From contig CALNBC010000331.1 of NCBI GenBank assembly GCA_937874755.1, positions 1 through 16,580 of the forward strand: a DNA stretch of 16,580 bases. Reading direction: 5' to 3'. Positions within the stretch are counted from its first letter, which is position 1. Each line of letters starts with the position of its first letter. This DNA is from an uncultured Clostridia bacterium. Its GTDB lineage: Bacteria; Bacillota; Clostridia; Christensenellales; CALWSW01. Positions 5,563 through 11,616 of this stretch are shown in pieces. The notes under the pieces were generated by a model. That model saw only the letters and a program-made list of their open reading frames with translations, was not told where the DNA came from and made no database searches. The translations under genes and the position numbers were made by a program.

Positions 5563-6111
5563 ATGAAAAGGCAGACCAGGGAAGCAAAGACTATGGCTGC
5601 CGCAAGAGCTTCAAGGCGCGGCTCAACATACCCCACGGAAACCAAGACCAAAGCTATCGCTATGTATGCCGAATTGGGGAATGTCGCGGAAGTTGCGCGT
5701 CAGATGGAATTGCCCGAAGCGACTGTTAGGGTTTGGGTCAATGAAGCGAAGAAAACGGATGCTTTCGCGGAATATCAACGCCTTAAAAAAGAGGAATTCA
5801 TCGCAGACGCTTCCCGCATCATCAAAAAAGGCACTAAACTCATAGAAAAACAGCTTGATTCTGCTCTTGAAAACTCGGAAAAATTCGAGAAATTGATAAG
5901 TTCCATTATGGCAGACGGTGAGCTGAATGTTAAGGATAAAAAAGACCTGGTCTCCGCTATCCGTCAAATGGAATTGAAAAATCCGCGCGATTTAGCCGTA
6001 ACGGTTGGCACAATCTACGACAAACGCGCTTTGTCAACCGGCGAATCCACTGAAAACGCCACAGTTCGGGTAGAAACCTACCTAGACCAATGCAAGGGTA
6101 AAGAGTTTTAA
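5563..6111 (+). CDS. probable terminase small subunit, 182 aa
   Basis: An N-terminal helix-turn-helix (about residues 22-62, YPTETKTKAIAMYAELGNVA then PEATVRVWVNEAK) is followed by a long helical, probably oligomerising middle (75-140), and an ending LAVTVGTIYDKRALSTGEST that I associate with phage small terminase or HTH packaging proteins. Small subunits bind the packaging site and load the large subunit. The start follows AAAGGACTGATACT. The large subunit is 3.5 kb away at 9581, separated by a leftward accessory operon, which is unusual. An alternative is a generic phage HTH regulator. It is the last gene of the operon starting at 4629. Confidence 0.6.
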   Translation: MKRQTREAKTMAAARASRRGSTYPTETKTKAIAMYAELGNVAEVARQMELPEATVRVWVNEAKKTDAFAEYQRLKKEEFIADASRIIKKGTKLIEKQLDSALENSEKFEKLISSIMADGELNVKDKKDLVSAIRQMELKNPRDLAVTVGTIYDKRALSTGESTENATVRVETYLDQCKGKEF

Positions 6112-6254
6112 CCGGGTACCATCTGCGCGACATCACGAAAATGGTCCGATACCCCTTATTAGTAAAGGCGTGAACATTTGAATAAATATACACCGATATA
6201 CAATGATTATTCATCTTTTATAGCTATTGAGACCCGAAAATTGCATGAATGCAG
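6112..6254 (+). other. gap between the TerS candidate and the serine recombinase terminator
   Basis: No convincing gene. GGGTACCAT (from 6114) can pair in part with ATGG and TACCC near 6150. A TTG-started frame of 31 codons (6178-6273) follows a weak AAAGG site; it could be the 5' stump of a gene cut by the inversely oriented block, or chance. No T-rich rightward terminator is evident here. Confidence 0.3.
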
Positions 6255-6280
6255 CAAAAAGCCGCCCATTTAGGACGGCT
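6255..6280 (-). terminator. leftward terminator of the serine-recombinase operon
   Basis: On the minus strand AGCCGTCC (6280-6273) pairs with GGGCGGCT (6267-6260) around a 5-nt loop and is followed by five T residues. It lies 16 bp past the recombinase stop and closes the operon that begins at the promoter 8498-8526. Confidence 0.8.
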
Positions 6281-6295
6281 GATGCTCCGATGTAG

Positions 6296-6874
6296 TTATT
6301 TCTGTTTTGCTTTTCGCTCATTGATGTACCTGTACAGTGTTGGCGCTGATATCCCGCAGGCTTTGGATATTTCCGATATGCTAAACCTGCCCTTGTTGCC
6401 ATCCATTGTATCGTACATTTTCAGGGCTTGTGCTACGGCTTTTTGGTCGGCTCTCGGTCTGCCGCCTTTCTTGCCTCTTGCCCGCGCTGCTTTCAGACCT
6501 TCCCGTGTGCGCTCGGCTATCGTGTCGCGTTCAAATTGTGCTAAAGCCGCGAAAATCATAAAAACTAATCTGCCGGTCGGTGTGGTGGTGTCGATGTTCT
6601 CCTTCGCTGATACAATATCAACACCCATTGCGTTAAACTGCTCGACCAAAGAGATTAAGTCTTTCGTGCTTCTGCCTAAACGGTTCAAGGCTTCAACAAC
6701 GACAGTGTCGCCCTTGCGTAGCTGCTCAATCATTTTGTTCAGCTCGGGGCGTTCCCGCTTGGTTCCCGTGATTTTCTCCTCAAAAACCTTTTCGCACTCA
6801 TACCACTGAATGATTTCATGCTGCCGGTCGGTGTGCTGTTGTTCGGTGCTGACGCGGATATAGCCGATGTTCAT
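6296..6874 (-). CDS. serine recombinase (resolvase/DNA invertase family), 192 aa
   Basis: The N-terminal catalytic domain begins MNIGYIRVST with the nucleophilic serine at residue 9 and the arginine pair in LNRLGRS (65, 68). The dimer-interface helix FERDTIAERTREGLKAARAR (114-133) leads to a GGRPR minor-groove linker (137-141) and a C-terminal helix-turn-helix (about 166-186). The length fits the small resolvases and invertases (Tn3 resolvase, Hin/Gin/Pin), not large serine integrases, so it probably resolves multimers or flips a segment. No paired crossover site was found in this window. It is the last gene of the leftward operon; its ATG overlaps the preceding gene's stop (6871-6874). Family is secure; role is not. 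Confidence 0.92.
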   Translation of the reverse strand: MNIGYIRVSTEQQHTDRQHEIIQWYECEKVFEEKITGTKRERPELNKMIEQLRKGDTVVVEALNRLGRSTKDLISLVEQFNAMGVDIVSAKENIDTTTPTGRLVFMIFAALAQFERDTIAERTREGLKAARARGKKGGRPRADQKAVAQALKMYDTMDGNKGRFSISEISKACGISAPTLYRYINERKAKQK

Positions 6875-7143
6875 GCCGTTGCTCCCTCCCCGACTGTGAT
6901 TATTACTTCAGCATTAGCAGGGATTTGCATTCTTGCTATGTGTTCAACAAGAGTATGCGTAAAATTGTTCATAAGCCTGCGCCCTGCGGCATCATCGGTA
7001 ATAAGTACTGATTTATCCCATACGGGCGGTCTTTCGATTGATTGCCCCGGCGCGAAATACTGAACATTGAAATAAACATGTTTTCCGTTTATCCACGGGA
7101 AAGCCCTTACTTTGTAGCCACTGATCCATCCATCGAAATTCAT
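6871..7143 (-). CDS. hypothetical protein, 90 aa
   Basis: Read leftward, TTAGGAGGGTAATAGA precedes ATG at 7143. The protein starts MNFDGWISGYKVRAFPWING, with aromatic-rich strands in the first half, a helix around residues 55-72 (GRRLMNNFTHTLVEHIAR) and a closing strand EVIITVGEG. No family is recognised and there is no signal peptide or membrane segment. It overlaps the serine recombinase start by 4 bp, so the two are translationally coupled and may be functionally linked. A hairpin (7168-7187) with the loop CGGTATAT on the transcript sits just upstream of its ribosome-binding site. Confidence 0.65.
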   Translation of the reverse strand: MNFDGWISGYKVRAFPWINGKHVYFNVQYFAPGQSIERPPVWDKSVLITDDAAGRRLMNNFTHTLVEHIARMQIPANAEVIITVGEGATA

Positions 7144-7167
7144 TCTATTACCCTCCTAAAATAATTT

Positions 7168-7187
7168 GAGCGGATATACCGCCGCTC
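7168..7187 (-). promoter_or_regulatory. intercistronic hairpin before the 90-aa gene
   Basis: On the leftward transcript GAGCGG (7187-7182) pairs with CCGCTC (7173-7168) around the loop CGGTATAT. The same loop sequence recurs in the hairpin before the 72-aa gene (about 7439-7458), suggesting a repeated element and not chance. Confidence 0.45.
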
Positions 7188-7202
7188 ACGGTGTCGGGTG
7201 GG

Positions 7203-7421
7203 TTAGGCCCTGAACGAATTTATAGTTGCCCTTAACGAATCCTTGTTGACGATAAACCCGGTAATTTCCTGCGCTGTAAAATGTTTTCTTAGTGCTTCTT
7301 GCGCGCGTTGTACCTCTTTGAATCCCTTCGCCCAGTTTTCGTCCGTGTCTTTGGCGTTCCTGTCCGAAGCATCGAGCCACGCGATAAGAGCAACCACGGC
7401 GGTATCTGTAAACTTTGTCAT
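7203..7421 (-). CDS. hypothetical protein, 72 aa
   Basis: Read leftward, CAGAAAGGGGAACACG precedes ATG at 7421. The 72-aa protein is predicted helical with an amphipathic pattern (TAVVALIAWLDASDRNAKD, then FKEVQRAQEALRKHF, then TAQEITGF). No catalytic or metal-binding motif is visible and no family is recognised. It is a small soluble protein within the leftward operon, between the 74-aa and 90-aa genes. A GCCGGG/CCCGGC hairpin with a CGGTATAT-type loop lies just upstream of its ribosome-binding site. A longer overlapping frame in another phase (7186-7566) was judged a shadow. Confidence 0.6.
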   Translation of the reverse strand: MTKFTDTAVVALIAWLDASDRNAKDTDENWAKGFKEVQRAQEALRKHFTAQEITGFIVNKDSLRATINSFRA

Positions 7422-7438
7422 CGTGTTCCCCTTTCTGC

Positions 7439-7458
7439 CGGGATATACCGCCCGGCTC
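7439..7458 (-). promoter_or_regulatory. intercistronic hairpin before the 72-aa gene
   Basis: On the leftward transcript GCCGGG pairs with CCCGGC around CGGTATAT, ending about 18 nt before the start codon at 7421. It resembles the hairpin at 7168-7187 in position, size and loop. No T tract follows, so it is unlikely to be a terminator. Confidence 0.45.
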
Positions 7459-7471
7459 GGTGTAGTGGGTG

Positions 7472-7696
7472 TTAAGCGTAATAGCTGACCGTTTCGCCCG
7501 TTTTGCTGTTGTGATGCGTGATGAAGTCAAAACCGTATTTTTCGAAGTCCTTTTTGTGCGATGCAAGGCAGACTTTCATATACTCCTCGCCTCTGCCATA
7601 ATAACGGTCATGCTTGCCATACTTGCGGATAAAGTCCTCGATGCTGTCCGCTTCAACCTGGTATTTCTTAAATGCTTCATAACTTGATTGTGCCAT
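7472..7696 (-). CDS. small phage/mobile-element protein, 74 aa
   Basis: Read leftward, a strong TGAGGAGGATGTTACA site precedes ATG at 7696. The protein begins MAQSSYEAFKKYQVEADSIE and contains FIRKYGKHDRYYGRGEEY and YGFDFITHHNSKTGETVSYY. It is rich in Tyr, Lys and His, soluble, with no signal or membrane segment. I have a sense of similar small proteins in Firmicute phages and conjugative elements, but no function is known to me. It lies third in the leftward operon. A CGGCG/CGCCG hairpin precedes its ribosome-binding site. Confidence 0.65.
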   Translation of the reverse strand: MAQSSYEAFKKYQVEADSIEDFIRKYGKHDRYYGRGEEYMKVCLASHKKDFEKYGFDFITHHNSKTGETVSYYA

Positions 7697-7767
7697 TGTA
7701 ACATCCTCCTCATTTTATTTATGGTCGGCGCTGATACGCTCAACGCCGGAAGCGGAAGGGTTACTTG

Positions 7768-8091
7768 TCATAAGCCTTTAATTTGCCGCATGTACGGCAA
7801 CGCTGCTTTCATCCGGTTAACGCCATACTTGCCGGGATGCTTTGCAATGTACGCTTCCATCTCCTTGACTGTGCCGGGTCCGACTCCCATAGCTGCGAGG
7901 ATAATCTGTGCTCCGTCCGTTTTGATTGCTCTCATTGTGGATGTGTTGACCTGACATCCATTGTATCCACCAGCCTGCACCAATGGCAGATACCCGTCAA
8001 TCATGTTTTTACCAATGTTCCAAACCTTGTAACCATGCGGCACGCAGTCCACTAACTCAAATTCGTGTCGACCGTTAGTTATTTTATCCAT
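7768..8091 (-). CDS. hypothetical protein with possible helix-hairpin-helix segment, 107 aa
   Basis: Read leftward, GCAGAAAGGGGACAATTGAG precedes ATG at 8091; the frame continues open much further upstream, but this is the only start with a good site, and a longer call would swallow the neighbouring gene. The protein starts MDKITNGRHEFELVDCVPHG and carries a segment AAMGVGPGTVKEMEAYIAKH reminiscent of a GxGPxT helix-hairpin-helix turn, which in other proteins contacts DNA backbone. That resemblance is weak evidence. No family is assigned. It is the second gene of the leftward operon and follows GC-rich hairpins such as AGCCGG/CCGGCT (8145-8162). Confidence 0.6.
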   Translation of the reverse strand: MDKITNGRHEFELVDCVPHGYKVWNIGKNMIDGYLPLVQAGGYNGCQVNTSTMRAIKTDGAQIILAAMGVGPGTVKEMEAYIAKHPGKYGVNRMKAALPYMRQIKGL

Positions 8092-8167
8092 CTCAATTGT
8101 CCCCTTTCTGCCCCGGAGCTTGTGACCGGCGGCGGCTGCATTAAGCCGGATTACCCGGCTCACTCTG

Positions 8168-8440
8168 CTAGCGATCGCGGAAAAGGTCTTCAAGCACAAA
8201 GTTTTTGTCTGCGAAAAAACCAAGAGAGTCAATGTCGTCGTCGTGATACTCCGTCCAACTGTTGCGCCCGATTGAGTTATGATACGTCCCCCAAAGTTCG
8301 TCGGTCGATTTGTCGTGGAAAACCTGGATGTAACTGTTACTGTACCCACCGCGCCCATCATCTGCATTGCGGATACTGCGAGCAAGACCGCGCTCAACGT
8401 TGTATGTTTTACCGCCAATAATACGCTTGATCGTTTCCAT
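8168..8440 (-). CDS. hypothetical protein, 90 aa, first gene of the leftward operon
   Basis: Two ATG codons are possible, 8452 and 8440. The second is chosen because GGAGGATAAC, a near-ideal site, lies directly before it and would sit inside the coding region if 8452 were used. The protein (METIKRIIGGKTYNVERGLA...) is polar and acidic, with a central stretch SNSYIQVFHDKSTDELWGTY and an ending EDLFRDR. It is soluble and unrecognised. The promoter at 8498-8526 is about 60 bp upstream and a GACGG/CCGTC hairpin lies in the leader. Confidence 0.65.
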   Translation of the reverse strand: METIKRIIGGKTYNVERGLARSIRNADDGRGGYSNSYIQVFHDKSTDELWGTYHNSIGRNSWTEYHDDDIDSLGFFADKNFVLEDLFRDR

Positions 8441-8497
8441 GTTATCCTCCATGCCCGACGGCTTTTCCCGTCTGCGGCTGACCTATCTGTTGATATT

Positions 8498-8526
8498 ATA
8501 TTATCACAAACGGTTTTATATGTCAA
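8498..8526 (-). promoter_or_regulatory. strong promoter of the leftward serine-recombinase operon
   Basis: On the minus strand a perfect TTGACA (8526-8521) lies 17 bp from TAATAT (8503-8498). It is the only good leftward promoter for the six genes from 8440 down to 6296, and it diverges from the weaker rightward promoter at 8553-8581. Confidence 0.78.
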
Positions 8527-8552
8527 TAGCTTAAAAATAATTATTTTACGGA

Positions 8553-8581
8553 TTTTGAGATAGTTTTTACTATTATATAAT
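8553..8581 (+). promoter_or_regulatory. candidate rightward promoter for the 68-aa gene
   Basis: A perfect TATAAT (8576-8581) has TTTTGA at 17 bp or TTGAGA at 15 bp as its -35 box, so strength is uncertain. Between it and the start at 8641 lie overlapping inverted repeats: AAAACG/CGTTTT (8590-8595/8620-8625) and TCTAAAA/TTTTAGA (8596-8602/8622-8628), which cannot form at the same time. Confidence 0.45.
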
Positions 8582-8640
8582 ACAAAAACAAAACGTCTAA
8601 AATTTTTATTAAAAACAATCGTTTTAGATAAGGGAGCGAT

Positions 8641-8847
8641 ATGCAAAAAATCAACGGTATGATGTTTGTTTTCGTTTGGGAAGTGGAAAGCTGGCTGCGC
8701 GATCCGAAGCAGCATTCCGAGTACACAACCAAAGCGGCCCACCTGGAGCACAACGGTGTTAAGCTGTTCCCCTGTCGCGGCATCGTCCAGTATATGATGC
8801 AACATCCTCGGCGCTGTATCGTGCTGCCTGGCATCGAGACGCTCTGA
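8641..8847 (+). CDS. hypothetical protein, 68 aa
   Basis: ATAAGGGAGCGAT precedes ATG at 8641, nearly the same leader as that of the gene at 9069, supporting the start. The protein begins MQKINGMMFVFVWEVESWLR and continues with a His/Lys-rich middle and a C-terminal RRCIVLPGIETL. No catalytic motif or family is recognised; the N-terminal hydrophobic stretch is too short and interrupted for a membrane anchor. It stands alone behind the divergent promoter region, and 220 bp of non-coding G/C-tract sequence follow. Confidence 0.55.
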   Translation: MQKINGMMFVFVWEVESWLRDPKQHSEYTTKAAHLEHNGVKLFPCRGIVQYMMQHPRRCIVLPGIETL

Positions 8848-9068
8848 CCGCCGCTGCTGATTTTATATGAGAGCAAACCCCCCGGCGATAAAATTTCTTC
8901 CGATTTTAGACCCCCGCCCATTCCGGCTAGGGGAGTATGCACCCCCACACCCGGTATCCACGCGGTAAGGGGTCATTATAAATCGACCCATCTTACAAAG
9001 GACATCCATTCCAAAAACAACCCACCCCAAAACAAAAGGAAAGTTTTTAATATATCAAAAGGAGCGAT
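8848..9068 (+). other. non-coding G/C-tract region, candidate packaging (cos/pac) site
   Basis: No gene is seen. The stretch holds runs of C and G: CCCCCC at 8880, CCCCC at 8913, GGGG at 8931, CCCCC at 8942 and GGGG at 8969, including a near-symmetric GGGG-N8-CCCC (8931-8946). Such tracts without coding capacity lie near cos sites of several Gram-positive phages, usually beside terminase genes. The last 60 bp are A-rich up to the ribosome-binding site of the next gene. The packaging role is inference only. Confidence 0.3.
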
Positions 9069-9389
9069 ATGTTCGATTACGATAATACGGCAACATACGA
9101 TGCGTTGAAAGGGTTTGAGAAACACAACACGGATAAAGCAAAACTTCACGCCGAAATCTGCGACAAGCTTCACTCCGTTTACATTGCCAAAAACCACGAT
9201 TACGGCGATTCATTTGGAGAAACATTCAAGACGCTCGGAATCATATCTGCCGTAACCCGTATTGCAGATAAAACCAACCGATTACAAAATCTCTGCACAA
9301 AAGGGAATAAGGTCAACGAATCCATTGAAGATACGTTAATGGATTTAGCGAACTACGCGATTATGACCTTAATCGAACTCCGTGCTTGA
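9069..9389 (+). CDS. DUF1599 (nucleotide-modification-associated) protein, 106 aa
   Basis: AAAAGGAGCGAT precedes ATG at 9069. The protein shows the DUF1599 pattern: an N-terminal helix, KNHDYGDSF (residues 41-49), a TLGIISAVTRIADKTNRL helix (55-72), and ESIEDTLMDLANYAIM (84-99). The spacing of acidic residues resembles other all-alpha nucleotide-hydrolase folds. DUF1599 has been linked by genome context to phage nucleotide or base modification; the reaction is not established. It is followed by a structured non-coding stretch and a terminator before the terminase large subunit. Confidence 0.82.
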   Translation: MFDYDNTATYDALKGFEKHNTDKAKLHAEICDKLHSVYIAKNHDYGDSFGETFKTLGIISAVTRIADKTNRLQNLCTKGNKVNESIEDTLMDLANYAIMTLIELRA

Positions 9390-9394
9390 CCTTT

Positions 9395-9526
9395 TTGTCG
9401 CCCTATTTTTCTTCCTTGCTTACATCGTTTGTAGATACTGCTGAACGCTCTGTAAGCCCTGTACAGCGGTTTTATTGTAGGGGTTGGGTAAATCTACCAA
9501 CTAATTCAAAAAGCGTTCAGCGACAA
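9395..9526 (+). repeat. nested long inverted repeat between DUF1599 and terminase
   Basis: GCTGAACGCT (9440-9449) and AGCGTTCAGC (9512-9521) are a perfect 10-bp inverted repeat enclosing 62 bp. An outer pair, TTGTCGC (9395-9401) and GCGACAA (9520-9526), overlaps the inner arm by two bases. The enclosed sequence is not coding and does not fold as a tRNA. It may be a structured RNA, a protein-binding site or part of a packaging site. Confidence 0.55.
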
Positions 9527-9532
9527 GAGAAA

Positions 9533-9560
9533 CGCCCTAAAAACAAAAGGGCGATTTTTT
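9533..9560 (+). terminator. intrinsic terminator before terminase large subunit
   Basis: CGCCCT (9533-9538) pairs with AGGGCG (9548-9553) around AAAAACAAA, followed by ATTTTTT. It ends 20 bp before the terminase start. A TATAAT at 9564-9569 follows but has no acceptable -35 box, so head-gene expression probably needs read-through from upstream. Confidence 0.72.
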
Positions 9561-9580
9561 ATATATAATGCGGTGATAAA

Positions 9581-11266
9581 ATGTCTGGCATCAACACGAA
9601 ACTCTTTATAGAGAACTTCCTAAAGATAAAATCCAAAACGGGCGAGATTATCCCGTTAAAACTCAACAAACCGCAATTAAAACTCTACAACGCTTTAGGC
9701 AAGCAATACGAAGACGGCAAACCCTTACGAGCGATTATCCTTAAGGCCCGTCAGATGGGATTTTCGACCCTAACCGAAGCGATGATATTCAAGCGTACCG
9801 CAATGGCGAAGAACATCAAAAGCGGTATTATCGCCCACATAAGCGATGCAAGCGAAAACCTGTTTAAAATGTCCAAGCTGTTCTACGATATGCTGCCCGA
9901 CCGATTTTATTTTACCGATGGCGCGAACGCTTTAAAGCCTGCTGTAAGGGCATCCAACGCTTATGAATTAGTGTTCGATACAAAGAACGGCAAGGGGTTA
10001 AAATCGGGCATACGGTGTATGACAGCGGGCGGTGAAGGCATAGGCCGTTCCGATACCTTTCAGAACCTTCATGTTTCGGAGTACGCATGGTGGCCGGGCG
10101 ATAAAGCAAGCATTCTTTTAGGCGCGGTTCAGGCGGTTCCGAATGTCCCGAACTCAATGATAATAATCGAGAGTACGGCCAACGGATACGACGATTTTAA
10201 AAACAGATGGGATATGGCAGTCGAAGGCAAATCTGATTATGTTCCTGTTTTCTGCGCTTGGTGGGAAATGGACGAATACAGACTTCCTTACAGCGGGTTC
10301 ATTCTTTCGGACGAAGAAAAGAGGATAAAAGAACTTTATTCCCTGGACAACGACCAACTCACATGGAGAAGATGGTGTATTGCCAATAACTGCGGCGGCG
10401 ATTTAGAGAAATTCAAACAAGAATATCCCGCCTGCCCCGAAGAAGCGTTTTTAGCGTCGGGGTCTTGTGTGTTCGACCAAGAAAAGGTTCTTGAGAGGAT
10501 TCAGCGTTCCCCTGAACCTGTTGCAATCGGGAGATTCGATTTCAAATACGACGAACTTCACATTACGGATATAAGATGGGCGGACGACAAAAACGGATTT
10601 ATTAAAATCTACAAGAAACCCGTTAAAGGAGTTCCGTATGTAATCGGTGGGGATACAGCCGGCGAAGGTTCGGACAACTTTGTCGGTCAGGTTTTGGACA
10701 ACACGACAGGCGAACAAGTCGCTGTGTTAAAACATCAATTTGACCCGCACATTTACACGCGGTTGATGTTCTGCTTAGGGAAATACTACAACGACGCTTT
10801 AATCGGTATCGAAGCGAACTTTACGACTTACCCGATAGAAGAACTCCAAAGGTTGAGATACCCTCGTCAATATGTCAGGGAATCAACGGACACTTACACT
10901 CATGCCCCGAAAAGAAGTTTCGGTTTCCAGACCACTTCAAAATCAAGGCCCGCTGCGGTTGACGAGTTAATAAAAATCGTTGCCGAAGAAACCGACACTA
11001 TCAACGACAAGGAAACATTAAGGGAAATGCTCACTTTCGTTAAAAACGAGCGTGGCAGAGCCGAAGCGATAAAGGGCGAACACGACGATATGGTGATGGC
11101 GTTGGCAATCGCCCACTATATTTCAGATCAGCAGAAAAAGAAAGCTGAAAGCACAACCGAAAGAAGAAAAACAAAATGGCATCAGAGCCAAAAGGAAGAT
11201 TACCGAAACGCCCGAAAAAAAGAAGATAGAGACAGGATGAGAGATTTATGGGGGGAACCGTGTTAA
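9581..11266 (+). CDS. terL: terminase large subunit (packaging ATPase/nuclease), 561 aa
   Basis: The protein has the two-domain terminase plan. The ATPase half carries a deviant Walker A (KARQMGFST, residues 55-63) and a Walker B with its catalytic acid (MIIIESTANG, E197). The nuclease half has RNase H-type acids: D358 in GGDTAGEGSDN, E411 in GIEANF and D502/D503 in GEHDDMVMALAIA. It pumps DNA into the prohead through the portal and cuts the concatemer. The C-terminal 45 residues are highly charged. The start follows GGTGAT by 4 nt. A terminator lies immediately upstream and 490 bp of non-coding sequence with a tRNA separates it from the portal gene. Confidence 0.95.
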   Translation: MSGINTKLFIENFLKIKSKTGEIIPLKLNKPQLKLYNALGKQYEDGKPLRAIILKARQMGFSTLTEAMIFKRTAMAKNIKSGIIAHISDASENLFKMSKLFYDMLPDRFYFTDGANALKPAVRASNAYELVFDTKNGKGLKSGIRCMTAGGEGIGRSDTFQNLHVSEYAWWPGDKASILLGAVQAVPNVPNSMIIIESTANGYDDFKNRWDMAVEGKSDYVPVFCAWWEMDEYRLPYSGFILSDEEKRIKELYSLDNDQLTWRRWCIANNCGGDLEKFKQEYPACPEEAFLASGSCVFDQEKVLERIQRSPEPVAIGRFDFKYDELHITDIRWADDKNGFIKIYKKPVKGVPYVIGGDTAGEGSDNFVGQVLDNTTGEQVAVLKHQFDPHIYTRLMFCLGKYYNDALIGIEANFTTYPIEELQRLRYPRQYVRESTDTYTHAPKRSFGFQTTSKSRPAAVDELIKIVAEETDTINDKETLREMLTFVKNERGRAEAIKGEHDDMVMALAIAHYISDQQKKKAESTTERRKTKWHQSQKEDYRNARKKEDRDRMRDLWGEPC

Positions 11267-11541
11267 GCAACAACGCGGTTAACCCGCACTAATCAAAGAC
11301 AGCACGCTACTTAGGACGCTTGCGCCAACAAGCGTTCCGGCTTCATCCGTTGAGTCCGTCAGCGGATACCAACATACCCGCTACGCCTATCGAAGAAGCG
11401 CACCCTGGCGGGTTTTTTGAGAAAGAAGTTAGGACTTCTTGAGGAAACTGGTGCCTGCATCGGTTCTGGTTCTTGTAACTCATACCGCTTTCTGATTCGT
11501 GGCGTACGACACGGTTGGACAGTAGATATGAGCCGATTCAT
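11267..11541 (+). other. structured non-coding region downstream of terL
   Basis: No gene is supported. Several perfect hairpins follow each other: ACGCTTG/CAAGCGT (11316-11322/11329-11335), ATCCGtTGA/TCAgCGGAT (about 11346-11368), a terminator (11376-11418) and AAGAAGT/ACTTCTT with a TAGG loop (11423-11440). Hairpin density this high suggests a structured RNA or processing sites around the tRNA. I found no second tRNA here. Confidence 0.45.
11376..11418 (+). terminator. probable terminator downstream of terL
   Basis: ACCCGC (11376-11381) pairs with GCGGGT (11408-11413) and is followed by six T residues. The 26-nt interior contains a smaller ACCC/GGGT alternative near the T tract. It lies about 110 bp after the terminase stop. 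Confidence 0.55.
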
Positions 11542-11616
11542 GCCGATATAGCACAACGGTAGTGCGGATGTCTTGTAAGCATTAGATTGTAGGTTCGATT
11601 CCTATTGTCGGCTCCA
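11542..11616 (+). tRNA. tRNA-Thr (anticodon UGU)
   Basis: The 75 bases fold as a complete cloverleaf with encoded CCA: acceptor GCCGATA/TGTCGGC, D arm GCAC/GTGC with loop AACGGTA, anticodon stem GATGT/GCATT with loop CTTGTAA (anticodon TGT), 5-nt variable loop, and T arm GTAGG/CCTAT with loop TTCGATT. G1-C72, C2-G71 and the G35-U36 anticodon are threonine identity features. The discriminator is T, where A is more usual for bacterial tRNA-Thr. Two wobble pairs weaken the anticodon stem. It sits between terL and the portal gene and could supplement ACA decoding. Confidence 0.9.

Noticed and set aside
7186..7566. 126-aa leftward frame over the 72- and 74-aa genes
   Set aside because: It lies in another phase of two genes with better ribosome-binding sites and has a repetitive Arg/Lys composition typical of a shadow frame.
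8092..8805. Long leftward frame extending the 107-aa gene to 345 aa
   Set aside because: It would overlap the well-supported 90-aa gene and the promoter region; the internal start at 8091 has a strong site.
6112..8990. Attachment-site duplication bounding the leftward block
   Set aside because: Only 7-8 bp similarities (such as ACCGGGT and ACCCCTTA in inverse orientation) were found, no better than chance.
9386..9568. 60-aa rightward frame after the DUF1599 gene
   Set aside because: It covers the inverted repeats and terminator, lacks a ribosome-binding site and has no recognisable protein character.
11340..11375. Hammerhead-like GAGTCCGTCAG sequence
   Set aside because: The CUGAUGA and GAAA core elements of a hammerhead ribozyme are missing; a plain hairpin explains it.
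11420..11540. Possible second tRNA around the TTCTTGTAACTC segment
   Set aside because: No acceptor stem, D arm or T arm could be matched to it.
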